Shown here one piece after another: positions 21,108-32,757 of a stretch of 64,000 bases of DNA. The notes under the pieces are model-generated. The model had not been told where the DNA came from, made no database searches, and saw only the letters and a program-made list of their open reading frames with translations. The stretch spans positions 4,124,839 to 4,188,838 of the forward strand of contig NZ_CP119862.1 in NCBI RefSeq assembly GCF_029338175.1, written 5' to 3'. The DNA comes from Citrobacter enshiensis (GTDB lineage: Bacteria > Pseudomonadota > Gammaproteobacteria > Enterobacterales > Enterobacteriaceae). The position numbers were made by a program, and so were the translations under genes. The stretch's first letter is position 1. Every line of letters begins with the position of its first letter.

Positions 21108-21782
21108 TTATGCCGTGTGCAGCGTAGAACGGGGGTCCACGGCGCGCAGAGACAGCAAAATATCTGCCGCATCCAGCAACCCGGCATCAGAACTCACGCC
21201 CAGCTTGGACATCACATTAAATTTATGCGCCCGGATCGTTTTGATATTACGTTCAAGCTGCACGGCTATCTGAATCATCGAATAGCCGTGCGACATAAAC
21301 CGTAATATTTCACGCTCAGTAGGGCTTATCATACGACTCTGACTGGTGTACCAAAGATTGCTGCTGTTTTCTGTCACCCGACGTACGCCGTTGAGCGCTA
21401 AAAACAGCTGTTCTTGTAAACCACTCAGCGACGATGACTTACTTAATACACCATCCAGTTGCGATGGTGATAGAGAGCCAATAAGGCGGGCTTCATTATC
21501 GTCATCGGCAATGACCAGCTGACGCATACGCGGGAAATCGATCGCCAGTTCCGTCAGGCACGCCAACCCTACCCGACGATCTTCTCGTATTGCAGAAAGG
21601 GAGAAGATAACCGCAGAAAAGGGAATATTTACCATCGCCGTTTTAAATTCAGACTGATTAGAAAAGAGATGAAGCTGATAGAGACATTCAGGGTCTGAAT
21701 TAAATAAACTCTTAATACCAATACTGCTCATTACGCACTTTTCTACCAGTGCGACATTTCTCTTGATGATTCTTTTTTCCAT
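21108..21782 (-). CDS. bglJ: LuxR-type regulator BglJ
   Basis: 224 aa, intact. BglJ forms a heterodimer with RcsB to relieve H-NS silencing (bgl operon and others in E. coli). The N-terminal region is a degenerate receiver domain. The C-terminal LuxR HTH is [50 protein letters not shown]. The ATG at 21782 lies inside the end of yjjQ (40-nt overlap), so yjjQ-bglJ are co-transcribed, as in E. coli where the operon is H-NS repressed and LeuO activated. Confidence 0.95.
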   Translation of the reverse strand: MEKRIIKRNVALVEKCVMSSIGIKSLFNSDPECLYQLHLFSNQSEFKTAMVNIPFSAVIFSLSAIREDRRVGLACLTELAIDFPRMRQLVIADDDNEARLIGSLSPSQLDGVLSKSSSLSGLQEQLFLALNGVRRVTENSSNLWYTSQSRMISPTEREILRFMSHGYSMIQIAVQLERNIKTIRAHKFNVMSKLGVSSDAGLLDAADILLSLRAVDPRSTLHTA

Positions 21783-22465
21783 TCCGTGGTATCTCCATAA
21801 ACTGAAGGTAAGTTCAGTTCTCTTGCTCCTTGAGAACTGTTAATCCATGCGTACATTTCGGCATTACTGTGTATGGATAAACGACGCATGGCACTGTTTT
21901 TCTGGGCACTGATGGTTTTATTACTCTTCTTCAACAACGTCGCTATTTGATTAATTCCCCACCCTTTTCCGAGAAGCCGTAATACTTTTCGTTCCGATAG
22001 CGTAAGAACCATCGACTGTCCGCCATAATCAATCATGTCTTGCAGTGCCGGAGTCATCAGCGCTTTACTGATTCGCTCCGCGCTATAATTACCTGAACGA
22101 ATAGCATTAACCACGCTTTCGACCGGATCCTCGTCCGAAAGCAACGTCGTGGCAGGCCCCATCAATAGCTCAACGGCCGAAGGGTAGTAAGTGTGTGAAA
22201 CGAGAAAAATCCAATGAATATCATGATATTGCGTTAATAACGTATAAAACTGCTCACAAACAGCACGAGGTTGATTGCACTCCCCCGTTAAATCGACCAA
22301 CACCAGTTCAGAACGGCGCAGCTGTAACAACGTGAGCTCTTCGACTGAACGGCAGAATGTTAACTCATGATCGGGAAAGTGACCCAGGATGACGCCTCTT
22401 AGGCCAGCCTGGATAACGGGTATTTTACTGATAACAATTCCATTTTTGTAGCGTCCTGGCAACAT
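21743..22465 (-). CDS. yjjQ: LuxR-type regulator YjjQ
   Basis: 240 aa, intact, with the E. coli-like start [22 protein letters not shown]. The C-terminal LuxR-type HTH is [52 protein letters not shown]. The N-terminal half resembles a response-regulator receiver lacking a clear phospho-acceptor. E. coli YjjQ represses flagellar and capsule genes. First gene of the yjjQ-bglJ operon. Confidence 0.95.
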   Translation of the reverse strand: MLPGRYKNGIVISKIPVIQAGLRGVILGHFPDHELTFCRSVEELTLLQLRRSELVLVDLTGECNQPRAVCEQFYTLLTQYHDIHWIFLVSHTYYPSAVELLMGPATTLLSDEDPVESVVNAIRSGNYSAERISKALMTPALQDMIDYGGQSMVLTLSERKVLRLLGKGWGINQIATLLKKSNKTISAQKNSAMRRLSIHSNAEMYAWINSSQGARELNLPSVYGDTTEWKKESSREMSHW

Positions 22466-23082
22466 ATGCCCTCCATATTCACATCCTTTCTCATTTTCAC
22501 CGTTATTAATAAATTACACATATATATAGTGAGGTGAAAAATAAAATTAATTAACAATGTGAATTATTCCATTATTTTATTTTTATACATAGTGACTGCG
22601 ACCATACCAGAACTCACATAGTATAAGATCCTCTTAACATTATCACATAGTGTTTTATAAAAACAATTACCTCACAATTAAATAAACCAAATTGAATTAT
22701 CAGGTATTTTAAGATGAATTAATTTCATTTAATAAATTCACAATATGTTTTTGGCAACATCTACTTATCTTCCCTGATGAATGGAGAGGAAGTATAGTCG
22801 CATCAAGTAATCCCCGCATAATCATAATGCTACCGATAGACGGTTGCGGAATATCGGCAGTGCGCTTCACTTCACTCGTCCTCGTTGACACAACCTGATT
22901 AATGCACTGCAATGATGAGTCTCACTGCAAAACGGAGGGCAACATTGTTCAAATGCTCAAGCCCATCGTGCTGACGTTTTTTTCAACACAAAGATTGATC
23001 CTGGCCAGAGCCAATGGACTCATACTTCGTGTTACAAAGAAGACTTTGTCATTTTTACCCGTCTTTTCAATCAGGGCGAGTC
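22466..23082. other. AT-rich intergenic region between yjjQ and yjjP
   Basis: About 617 bp. The part next to yjjQ (22490-22760) is strongly AT-rich with A/T tracts, as expected for an H-NS-bound promoter. A 67-codon minus-strand ORF (22709-22912, from MQCINQVVSTRTSEVKRTAD) has no recognisable family and no strong ribosome site; I do not call it a gene. The right third is ordinary sequence upstream of yjjP. Confidence 0.5.
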
Positions 23083-23849
23083 ATGCAAACAGAGCAGTTG
23101 TTACAACGAACGGTTACACGGTTATGCATTCAATGCGGGCTTTTTTTATTGCAGCACGAGCAGAAGCGCACTGGTTGATGATAACTCTCCACGCGTCTTG
23201 GTCTGGCGCTAGGGATGGACAGCGTAGAAAGCGCCATCTCTTCTAACGCCATCGTTCTCACCACCATTAAAGACGGTCACTGTCTGACGTCGACGCGGAA
23301 GAATCAGGATCGTGGCATTAATATGCACGTTGTCACGGAAGTTCAACACATTGTGATTCTGGCCGAGCACAAACTCCTGGACTGCCGGGGGGTCGAGAAG
23401 CGTTTTAGCCAAATCAGACCGTTACGTTATCCGCGATGGCTGGTGGCTTTCATGGTCGGACTTTCCTGCGCCTGTTTCTGCAAACTGAATAAGGGCGGAT
23501 GGGACGGCGCGGTGATCACCTTTTTCGCCAGCATGGTGGCCATGTATATCCGTCAGTTTCTGGCGCACCGACATCTCCATCCGCAAATCAACTTTTGTAT
23601 TACCGCCTTTGTTGCCACGACCATCTCCGGTCTGTTACTGCGTCTGGACACGTTCAGCCAAACCCCGACCATCGCGATGGCGGCCAGCGTACTGCTGCTG
23701 GTACCGGGATTTCCACTGATTAACTCTGTCGCCGATATGTTTAAGGGCCACATTAATACCGGGCTGGCGCGCTGGGCGATCGCCAGCCTGCTGACGCTGG
23801 CGACCTGTGTGGGCGTCGTGATGTCTTTAACGCTGTGGGGGCTTCGCGG

Positions 23850-23859
<10 letters not shown>
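23083..23859 (+). CDS. yjjP: YjjP, N-terminal subunit of the YjjPB transporter (N-terminal frameshifts)
   Basis: YjjP carries the N-terminal cytoplasmic hydrolase-like domain and several membrane segments of a split ThrE-type exporter; E. coli YjjPB exports succinate. The start is the ATG at 23083 ([19 protein letters not shown] by frame correction). The frame is clean from about 23215 ([21 protein letters not shown]) to GLRGWV. Indels lie between 23095 and 23215. Membrane segments include [28 protein letters not shown] and [15 protein letters not shown]. The stop overlaps the yjjB start. Confidence 0.92.
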
Positions 23860-24325
<466 letters not shown>

Positions 24326-24454
24326 TTCCCCCTCTTCTGGTATCACCTGGCGAATAAGAGGCGGTCATCCCGCCTCCCTGCCGCTTCTGGTCATCGGTGT
24401 GTTACTATAAAAACAGTCTCCCTTCTCGGTTGTTGTTCCGTATTGAGAAACATT

Positions 24455-24999
24455 ATGTCTTGCAGAATTTTAACCCCGGACGTCATCGGTATTGGACGCA
24501 TTAGTCCACGATCACAACGCTCGTGCTGGCAAAAATCGGCTGACGGCGCGGTCGCGTATTTGCCAATAATGTGCCCGCATTTTATGCCGTCACGCCTGCC
24601 CGCCTGGCAGAGTTGCTGGCGCTTGAAGAAAAACTGTCGCGCCCGGGAAGCGACATTACGCTGGACGCGCAGTTTTACGAAGAGCCGCAGGCCACGCCCG
24701 TTGCGGTACCGATGGGGAAATTTGCGATGTATCCTGCCTGGCAGCCGGACGCCGACTTCCAGCGTCAGGCGGCATTATGGGGCGTCGCGTTAAGCGAGCC
24801 GGCGACAGCGGAAGAGCTGGCGTCATTTGTGGCTTACTGGCAGGCGGAAGGCAAAGTCTTTCAACCATGTTCAGTGGCAGCACAAAAGCTGGCGCGCAGT
24901 CTCCAGATTGGCCGCTCCAGTAATGGCGGAATGCCCAAACGTGATGTGAATAGCATTAGCGAACCTGACAACCACATTCCACCGGGATTTAGAGGGTAA
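24455..24999 (+). CDS. dnaT: primosomal protein DnaT (N-terminal frameshifts)
   Basis: DnaT takes part in PriA-dependent replication restart, helping load DnaB-DnaC. The start is the ATG at 24455 ([12 protein letters not shown]). Frame changes at about 24490-24570 separate this from the clean main frame ([27 protein letters not shown] to [13 protein letters not shown]). One more shift near 24868 alters HHVQWQQKLARSL. Expected length is 179 aa (540 nt) against 545 here. dnaC follows after 2 nt. Confidence 0.94.
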
Positions 25000-25001
25000 C
25001 G

Positions 25002-25743
25002 ATGAAAAACGTTGGCGATCTGATGAAACGTCTGCAAAAAATGATGCCGGCGAACGTAGTACCTGCGTTTAAAACAGGCGAAGAACTGCTGGCATGGACA
25101 AAAGAACAAGGTGAAATTCGCGCTGCCGCGCTGGCCCGTGAAAACCGGGCGATGAAGATGCAGCGCACATTCAACCGTTCCGGGATCCGCCCATTGCATC
25201 AAAACTGCTCTTTCGAGAACTATCGGGTTCGAGTGCGACGGTCAAATGAATGCGCTCAGCAAAGCCCGACAGTATGTAGAAGAGTTCGATGGCAACATCG
25301 CCAGTTTTATCTTCTCGGGTAAGCCCGGCACCGGGAAAAACCACCTTGCGGCGGCGATCTGCAACGAGTTGCTCCTGCGGGGAAAATCAGTCCCTGATCA
25401 TTACCGTCGCCGATATTATGTCAGCGATGAAAGAGACCTTCACGAATCGTGAAACCAGTGAAGAACAGTTACTCAACGACCTGAGCAACGTCGATCTGCT
25501 GGTGATCGACGAGATTGGCGTGCAAACCGAGTCCCGTTACGAAAAAGTGATCATCAATCAGATCGTCGATCGTCGCTCATTCCTCAAAACGCCCTACCGG
25601 CATGCTGACCAACAGCAACATGGAAGAGATGAGCAAATTGCTCGGCGAGCGTGTGATGGATCGTATGCGTTTGGGCAACAGTTTTGTGGGTAAATTTCAA
25701 CTGGGATAGCTATCGTAGCCGTGTGACCGGAAAAGAGTATTAA
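25002..25743 (+). CDS. dnaC: DNA replication protein DnaC (frameshifted)
   Basis: DnaC is the AAA+ helicase loader for DnaB. The start is the ATG at 25002 (MKNVGDLMKRLQKMMPANVVPAF). The Walker A is GKPGTGKNHLAAAICNELL and Walker B LLVIDEIGVQ. The frame changes near 25225, 25385, 25600 and 25685; the end SYRSRVTGKEY reaches TAA 25741-25743. Span is 742 nt against 738 for 245 aa. Since dnaC is essential in relatives, these breaks argue for sequence errors. Confidence 0.94.
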
Positions 25744-25804
25744 GACCATTCTTAATACTAGCAGCGCTATACTTTCGCTGAAAAGGCACATACGAGTTAC
25801 CATT

Positions 25805-26293
25805 ATGAAAACAACAAAACGCATTCTGCGCTGCGCGATTGCCGCCAGCGCACTCATCTCCACCAGCATTTTCGCATCCTCCTGGCAGGATTCACTCTCC
25901 AGCGCGGCCAACGAACTCAGCAAAAGCACCAGTTCAGAGCAGAGCAGCACGTCGCTCTCCTCCCTCACCAGTCTGTTAAATGGCAGCACTGACGCGTTGA
26001 GCGCCAGCAACATGAACAACGCGGCGGGGATTTTGCAGTATTGCGCCAAACAAAAACTCGCCGTCGCGACCGATGCGGAAAACGTCAAAAATCAGGTTCT
26101 GGATAAACTGGGCTTGAGCGCAAACGAGCAAAAACAGGATACCAACTATATGGACGGTATTCAGGGTTTGCTGAACACCAAAGATGGCCAGCAGTTGAAT
26201 CTGAGCAACATCGGCAGCACGCCGCTGGCGGAGCAAGTCAAAACCAAAGCCTGCGATTTGGTACTTAAGCAAGGCATGAGTTTCATTTCCTGA
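25805..26293 (+). CDS. yjjA: YjjA, DUF2501 exported protein
   Basis: 162 aa, intact. A signal peptide (MKTTKRILRCAIAASALIST, cleavage near SIFA|SSW) precedes a Ser-rich helical domain (SWQDSLSSAANELSK, SSLTSLLNGSTDALS) and the conserved DUF2501 body NNAAGILQYCAKQKLA to EQVKTKACDLVLKQGMSF. Two Cys could form a periplasmic disulfide. Function is unknown. It sits between dnaC and opgB, as in E. coli. Confidence 0.9.
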   Translation: MKTTKRILRCAIAASALISTSIFASSWQDSLSSAANELSKSTSSEQSSTSLSSLTSLLNGSTDALSASNMNNAAGILQYCAKQKLAVATDAENVKNQVLDKLGLSANEQKQDTNYMDGIQGLLNTKDGQQLNLSNIGSTPLAEQVKTKACDLVLKQGMSFIS

Positions 26294-26304
26294 TCGCTCC
26301 ACAC

Positions 26305-26337
26305 GCCGCGTTTTAGCGCTTGTGCAAGAAACGCGGC
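26305..26337 (+). terminator. terminator-like hairpin after yjjA
   Basis: GCCGCGTTT pairs with AAACGCGGC around a 15-nt loop, 11 bp past the yjjA stop. The trailing T-tract is weak. Confidence 0.65.
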
Positions 26338-26562
26338 CTTAATCCCTCTCTTTTCTCCCCTCACCCCTTGATATTCGCCGGAATCACGCGAAGTGATGGC
26401 GATCAAAAAATACGCTTTCTAAACCAATTCTGAATAACAACGTAATTTAATGTCACTAGAATTGCAGCAGTGTAACATCGCAATTACATTGTATAACCCC
26501 GAAAAAGATTAGCCCTCCTGATATTTAGCCGGGAGGAGCAGGCTATAACTGAGGATCGTTAG

Positions 26563-28862
26563 TTGTCTGAATTACTGTCCATCGCCCTGTTTCTCGCCTC
26601 TGTGCTGATTTATGCCTGGAAAGCGGGTCGTAACACCTGGTGGTTTGCAGCCACTCTGACGGTGCTTGGCTTATGTGTTGTCCTGAACATTACACTTTAT
26701 GCCAGCGACTACTTTACCGGTGACGGCATTAACGATGCGTGTGCTCTACACGTTGACCAACAGCCTGACGGGCGCAGGCGTCAGTAAATACCTTCTTCCG
26801 GGCGCGGGGATCGTTCTTGCGCTGACGCTGGTTTTTGGTGCGCTGGGCTGGATTCTTCGCCGCCGTCGGCACCATCCTCACCACGTAGGTTATAGCCTGC
26901 TGGCACTGCTGCTGGCGCTGGGTTCGGTAGACGCCAGCCCGGCGTTTCGTCAGATTACCGAACTGGTGAAATCGCAGTCCCGCGATGGCGATCCTGATTT
27001 CACGGCTTATTACAAAGAGCCGTCGAAAACGATCCCCAACCCCAAACTGAATCTGGTCTATATCTACGGCGAAAGCCTCGAACGCACCTATTTTGACAAT
27101 GATGCCTTCCCGGATCTCACCCCAGAACTGGGCGCGCTGAAAAACGAAGGGCTGGATTTCAGTCAAACCATGCAATTGCCGGGCACGGATTACACCATTG
27201 CCGGGATGGTGGCCTCTCAGTGCGGAATTCCCCTGTTTGCGCCCTTTGAAGGCAACGCCTCGGCATCGGTTTCGAGCTTCTTCCCACAAAATATCTGCCT
27301 TGGCGATATCCTGAAGAACTCCGGCTACCAGAACTACTTTGTTCAGGGCGCGAACCTGCGTTTTGCAGGTAAAGATGTGTTCCTGAAATCCCACGGCTTC
27401 GATCATCTCTACGGTGCCGAAGAGTTAAAAACCGTGGTCGCGGACCCAACGTATCGTAATGACTGGGGTTTCTACGACGATACGGTACTCGACGAGGCAT
27501 GGAAAAAGTTTGAAGAACTCTCTCGCTCCGGCCAGCGTTTCTCGCTGTTTACAGCTGACCGTCGCACACCCATCACCCGGATGGATTTATCTCAGCGCAC
27601 CTGCAACGTAAACGCTACGACTTCGACGCAAGCCCAAACCCAGGTCATTTAGCGCCGTCAGCTGCAGCCAGGAAAACATCGCCCAGTTTATCAATAGAAT
27701 CAAAGCATCGCCGTGGTTTAAAGACACCGTCATCGTCGTCTCTTCCGATCATCTGGCGATGAACAACACCGCATGGAAGTACCTGAATAAGCAGGATCGC
27801 AGCAACCTGTTTTTCGTTCTGCGCGGCGACCAGCCTCAGCAAGAGACGCTGGCGGTCAAACGCAACACGATGGATAAACGGCGCGACCGTGCTCGATATT
27901 CTCGGCGGGGATAACTTTATTGGACTCGGGCGCAGCAGCTTGTCCGGCGAATCCATGTCGCTGGTATTCCTGAAACATTAAAGAGAAAAGTTCTGGCGTG
28001 GAAACCCGACATCATCCGCTTGTGGAATTTCCCCAAAGAGATGAAAACGTTCACCATCGATCAGGATAAAAGCATGATCGCCTTCTCGGGCAGCCATTTC
28101 CGTTTGCCGCTGCTGCTGCGCGTCTCAAACAATCAGCGTTGAACCGCTGCCAGAAAGCGAATACTCCGCGCCGCTACGCTTTCAGCTGGCGGATTTCGCC
28201 CCACGCGACAACTTTGTTTGGGTCGACCGCTGCTACAAAATGGCGCAACTGTGGTCGCCGGAACTGGCGCTCTCCACCGACTGGTGTGTCTCGCAGGGCC
28301 AGTTGGGCGGAGAACAAGTCGTACAGCACGTGAACAAAGCACAGTGGAAGGCAAGACGGCGTTTAAGAACACCATCATCGATATGGAACGCTATAAAGGC
28401 AACGTAGATACGCTGAAAATCGTCGATAACGATATTCGCTACAAAGCGGACAGTTTCGTCTTTAACGTCGCCGGCGCGCCGGAAGAAGTGAAGCAGTTTA
28501 GCGGCATCTCTCGCCCGGAATCCTGGGGGCGCTGGTCCAACGCGCAACTGGGAGAAGAGGTCAAAATCGAGTACAAGACGCCGTTGCCCAAAAAATTCGA
28601 TCTGGTGATCACCGCCAAAGCCTACGGCGCGAACGCCGATCGCCCCATTCCGGTACGTGTGGGCAAAGAAGAACAGATACTGCGGTTAGGTAACGATGTC
28701 ACCACGACCACACTGCATTTTGACAATCCGGAAGCGGCCAGCACGCTGGTGATCGCGCCACCCGACCCGCAATCCACCAACGAGGGCAACATTCTGGGGC
28801 ACTCGCCGCGTAAACTGGGGATAGGTATGGTGGAAATCAAAGTGATCAATGCCGAAGGATAA
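26563..28862 (+). CDS. opgB: phosphoglycerol transferase I OpgB (frameshifted)
   Basis: OpgB is an inner-membrane enzyme that transfers phosphoglycerol from phosphatidylglycerol to periplasmic glucans. It starts at a TTG at 26563 ([23 protein letters not shown]), as in E. coli mdoB, and has several N-terminal membrane spans. The sulfatase/LtaS-like periplasmic catalytic domain begins [17 protein letters not shown], with [15 protein letters not shown] and [11 protein letters not shown]. Frame changes lie near 26740, 27560-27650, 27880, 27975, 28130 and 28345. Span is 2300 nt, about 8 longer than the 763-aa E. coli gene. Confidence 0.94.
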
Positions 28863-28929
28863 CCCCGTGTGGAGAGCATCGGCCCGATAAGCGTCACGCC
28901 ACTGGGCCTCTCTTTATCGGTGAAAAAAA

Positions 28930-28956
28930 CAGCGCCCAACACGGCTCCGGGCGCTG
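28930..28956 (-). terminator. intrinsic terminator of the uxaB-like gene
   Basis: The perfect 8-bp stem CAGCGCCC/GGGCGCTG is followed on the minus strand by TTTTTTTC, 11 bp past the uxaB-like stop codon. Confidence 0.85.
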
Positions 28957-28966
28957 CATGGCAACC

Positions 28967-30439
28967 TTAATCCAGCGCTTTCACCGCCTGACGCATCCCC
29001 TGAACAGTATATTTTCCAGGGCGAGACCGTCACCTGGGCGGTAAGCCCTGGCAACAACGTTAAAGTCCTCGCCCCAATGCGCTTTATCGTGCTGAGTACG
29101 GGCATCGACCAGTTCCTGGTAACGTCAGATCTGCACCCACTACGCGGCCACAGCTGTTGATAGCGTGTGAGCCACTGGTTCATCGGTCCAGGAGCGGGAT
29201 ACGTCTCTCCCGCCGTTCGCCCCGGTAAAATGCAATCAGCGCCGCAAGCGCAAACGTCAGCCGCACGGGATAGGTATTGCTCTGCTGGCCTGCAGCAACT
29301 GAGGGCAAAATACGTGCGTGCGGAATTTCGTCATAGCCGTTGGAGCGCGATAGAGAGTAGCTGATGGCGGATATACGGGATTCTGGGAAACGTCCTTGTC
29401 ACCGCATCGGCAAATTCACGCAGGTGTCAGCGGCGGGCAGAGTCCAGGGACCGGAATAATCTCCTGGTGAATCGCCTTTTCCACAAAGCGACGCACATCC
29501 TCGTCCTGCATCGCCTCGCCGACAGTATCCAACCCGCACAGCCACGCCACCAGAACCAGTGCGGTATGCGCGCCGTTGAGAATGGCGACTTACGCTCTTT
29601 ATAACGGTTTGATGTCGGCAACAATGCCGAATATTCAGCGAACTTTTCGTTAATTTCAGCGCCTCTGCCAGCCAGGCCGGTCCCTGGATCACAAACAGAT
29701 AAAATGCTCGGCGGTGTCGAGAAACGCATCGTGATACCCCAGCTGTGCTTCCAGCGCTGGCGCCTCCTCGTGCGGATAGCCGGTCACGATCCTGTCCACC
29801 AACGTGGAGCAAAATGTGTTTGCGGTTTCCAGGCCAGTCGAGAAACGCCGGAGACAACTGACCCACTCCTGCGCATTAACGCTGAATTACGCCTTGAGTG
29901 GCATCGCGTTATAGTCCGATCAGTTCGCAGGGGGAATCATCACCCAGCTTTGTCTGGCGCGCCGTTGAAGTGATTAAAACGCTCCAGCAACAGACGTGTC
30001 AGTTTCGCCGGGAAACTCACCGGCGGGGCATCATCGATACTGTCGCCTGGGTGATAGCCGATCCCCGCCTCAGTGGTGTTAGAAAACACAAAGCGGATGT
30101 CAGGGTTATGCGCCAGCGCCAGGTACCCGGCAAAATCCTGATACGGGTTGATCTCGTTATTCACCGAGCGGATCAGACGCGCGTCGCTGACGGCCTCGCC
30201 CTGCTCATATCAGGCCACGGATCACCGTGGTGTACAGTCCATCCTGGGTATTGAGCGACGGTGGAAAATCAGTGGTTTATAGGACGGACAAGGGTGATGC
30301 CCGCCTGCAGATCCGTTGTCTCATTGAGAACATCCGGCTGCCAGTCTACAAACGCCCGCAGAAAATTGCCTTCGCCAAACTGGATCACTTTCGTCGGGTA
30401 GTTGTGGCCAGGAAAATCCTGTCGATTCAATGTTTTCAT
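28967..30439 (-). CDS. uxaB: tagaturonate reductase, UxaB family (heavily frameshifted)
   Basis: UxaB reduces D-tagaturonate to D-altronate with NADH. Recognisable pieces are [26 protein letters not shown] (ATG at 30439), [27 protein letters not shown] (about 30120), [26 protein letters not shown] and a C-terminus ending in RQAVKALD (TAA 28967-28969). At least eight frame changes occur across 1473 nt, against 1452 for the 483-aa E. coli protein. It begins 13 nt after lgoD on the same strand, so it would carry out the step that follows L-galactonate oxidation. It could be a true pseudogene, but error density in its neighbours is similar. It may be a second uxaB copy, so the symbol denotes family. 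Confidence 0.82.
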
Positions 30440-30452
30440 TGCTATATCCCTA

Positions 30453-31475
30453 TCAGAAAGTAATCACGCCTTTGATAAGCTCGAGGTTGTTAACCACATC
30501 ATGTTCGTAGATCTCCGCCATGCGTGGTGAAGGGATAGCGGTGCGTCAACATCATGTCTGCGGTCAGCTTACCTTCCTCCATCAGCTGCCCTACTTTGGC
30601 GAAATCCTCCGGCGTGGCGTTACGACTGCCCATCATGGTGGTCTCTTTTTTGTGAAACTCAGGGTCGGAAAACTGCAAGTCCCCCTTAAACAGCCCAACG
30701 AAAACAATGCTACCGCCATGGCGAATCAGGTTAACGCTGTTATTCATCGCATGCTGATTCCCCGTCGCATCAATAACCTTTTGCGCCAGGGAGCCGCCAA
30801 ATTGCGCGCGTAGCTGTGCGTCAAAATCATCGGCAGACGGATCAATCACCGGAAGTTCCAGCCGAGAGGTCACATGCTCCCGACGGGCCAGGCTGGTATC
30901 AGCGACCACCACCTGCGCGCCGTCGGCTTTAGCGATGGCCGCCGCCCCCAGCCCTAACGGACCTGCGCCCACCACCAGTACCTGCTCGCCAGCCGCAATC
31001 GCCGCCCGACGTACCGCATGCGCGCTAATGGCATAGGGCTCAATCAGTGCTGCCGCCTGCGGATCAATACCGTCCGCCGCCAGCAGGTTAGTCGCAGGTA
31101 CAGACAAATACTCGCTAAAGCCGCCATCCTGATGCACGCCAATTACCGAAATTTTCTCGCAGCAGTTGGTACGCCCGCTGTTACACGCCGGACATTGCTG
31201 ACACGCCACGTAGGGAATCACTGCGACCTGTTGACCCATTTTCAGATGCGAAATATTTTTACCTAACCCGGCAATTTCGCCACATATTTCATGCCCAACA
31301 CGCGGGGATAACTGAAAAAGGGTTGATTGCCTCCCCAGGCATGAATATCGGTACCACAAATCCCTACGGATTTAATTTTTATTAATGCTTCCCCTTCACC
31401 AGGAATAGGAATTTCACGTTCTTCCCAATTTAATTTCTTAGGTTCCTGGCAAATCAGCACATTCATCGTTGACAT
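30453..31475 (-). CDS. lgoD: L-galactonate 5-dehydrogenase LgoD (frameshifted)
   Basis: This zinc-dependent medium-chain dehydrogenase oxidises L-galactonate to D-tagaturonate. The start is the ATG at 31475 ([57 protein letters not shown] holds the catalytic zinc Cys). The structural-zinc Cys cluster is [15 protein letters not shown]. The Rossmann motif [15 protein letters not shown] is intact. Indels near 31285 and 30520 shift the frame; the C-terminus is [10 protein letters not shown] with TGA at 30453. Corrected length is 340 aa. It is divergent from lgoR and followed by the uxaB-like gene. Confidence 0.94.
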
Positions 31476-31614
31476 GATTCAACTCTCCTGTTTTTCGTTG
31501 CATCAGATATCGATGAAAATAAAAATATCGAAGAGACAGGAAACGTAATTTGTGAATGCCGACGCATAAAAATGTTTTAAATCGGGTTTTAATACGCGCA
31601 AAAAGGAGAGACCA

Positions 31615-32558
31615 ATGAGCCGCTCGCAAAATTTACGTCACAACGTCATTAACCAGATGATCGATGATATGGCTCGCGGCCATATCCCCTCCCCGCTCCC
31701 CTCACAAAGCGCACTGGCGGAGATGTACAACATCAGCCGTACTACGGTGCGCCATATGCTGAGCCATTTAAGCGAATGCGGCGTACTGACACCGGTTGGC
31801 AGCGACTATGTGATCGCCCGTAAACCCAATAATGACGACGGTTTCGCCTGCACCACCGCCTCGCTGGCTGAGCAAAACCGCATTTTCGAGCACGCCTTTT
31901 TCACCATGATTAACCAACGCCAGCTACGCGCAGGCGAGACATTTTCCGAACTGCAGCTGGCGCGCGCAGCCGGCGTCAGCCCGGTCGTTGTGCGGGAATA
32001 TCTTTTAGAAATTCGGGCGTTACAATCTGATTATCAGCGAACGACGTGGTCCTGTGCGTTATGCAACAGTTCGAGTCAACGCTATGCCGGAACAGCTTTT
32101 CCGAAATACGGGAAATGCTGGAGACCCCCACGCCCCTGCAACACTTTCTCAATCTGCCGGTTACGGGATATCCGCTGGCAGAAAGCGCGGAGATTTACTC
32201 GATCGTCCACCGGCGCATTACGCGACAACCATCAGCGACAACTATCGCATGTTTTCCGTGCTGGACGGGACTTTCATAATCTGATTCTCAGCGCCGCCGA
32301 AAATGTCTTTTCGATCAATCACTGGAGATTATCTCTGTTATTTTTCACTTTCACTATCAATGGGATGAGAGCGATCTCAAACAAAGGAATATCGTCGCCG
32401 TCAATGAACATATGACCATTCTCAGCGCCCTCATCTGTCGCAACGACCTCAGCGCCACAGCCGCATTACGTCAGCATCTGCAACACCGCCCGGCAGACCA
32501 TGATCCACTCCATCAATACGACGAGCAGCCACTCTGTGAGATTTTAAAAACCGATTAA
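31615..32558 (+). CDS. lgoR: GntR-family regulator LgoR (C-terminal frameshifts)
   Basis: This is the probable activator of L-galactonate genes. The N-terminal winged HTH is SQNLRHNVINQMIDDMARGHIPSPLPSQSALAEMYNISRTTVRHMLSHLSECGVL. A second GntR-like segment (QLRAGETFSELQLARAAGVSPVVVREYLLEI) follows, then an FCD-type helical ligand domain. From about 32015 the frame changes repeatedly (near 32045-32060, 32270, 32315, 32480), ending at TAA 32556-32558. E. coli YjjM/LgoR is about 304 aa. Confidence 0.9.
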
Positions 32559-32757
32559 AAACAGCAAATCATTACCGTAGCCACAATTCCTTAATAAAAA
32601 TAACTATCCATTAATAAGACACTTTAGGCTCTGATAAACATTTTAAGACAATCAATACGCATAATAATAAATAGTTTAGAAACTCTGTAATACATCCCGG
32701 AAAACCCGGGCAAAATAATAACATCCTCAGTACCTACTAAAAAAACGGAGAGTAATA

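Noticed and set aside
28967-30439. Treating the uxaB-like gene as a confirmed pseudogene
   Set aside because: Its indel density is high but resembles that of deoD and deoB in the same window, so decay cannot be told from sequencing error.
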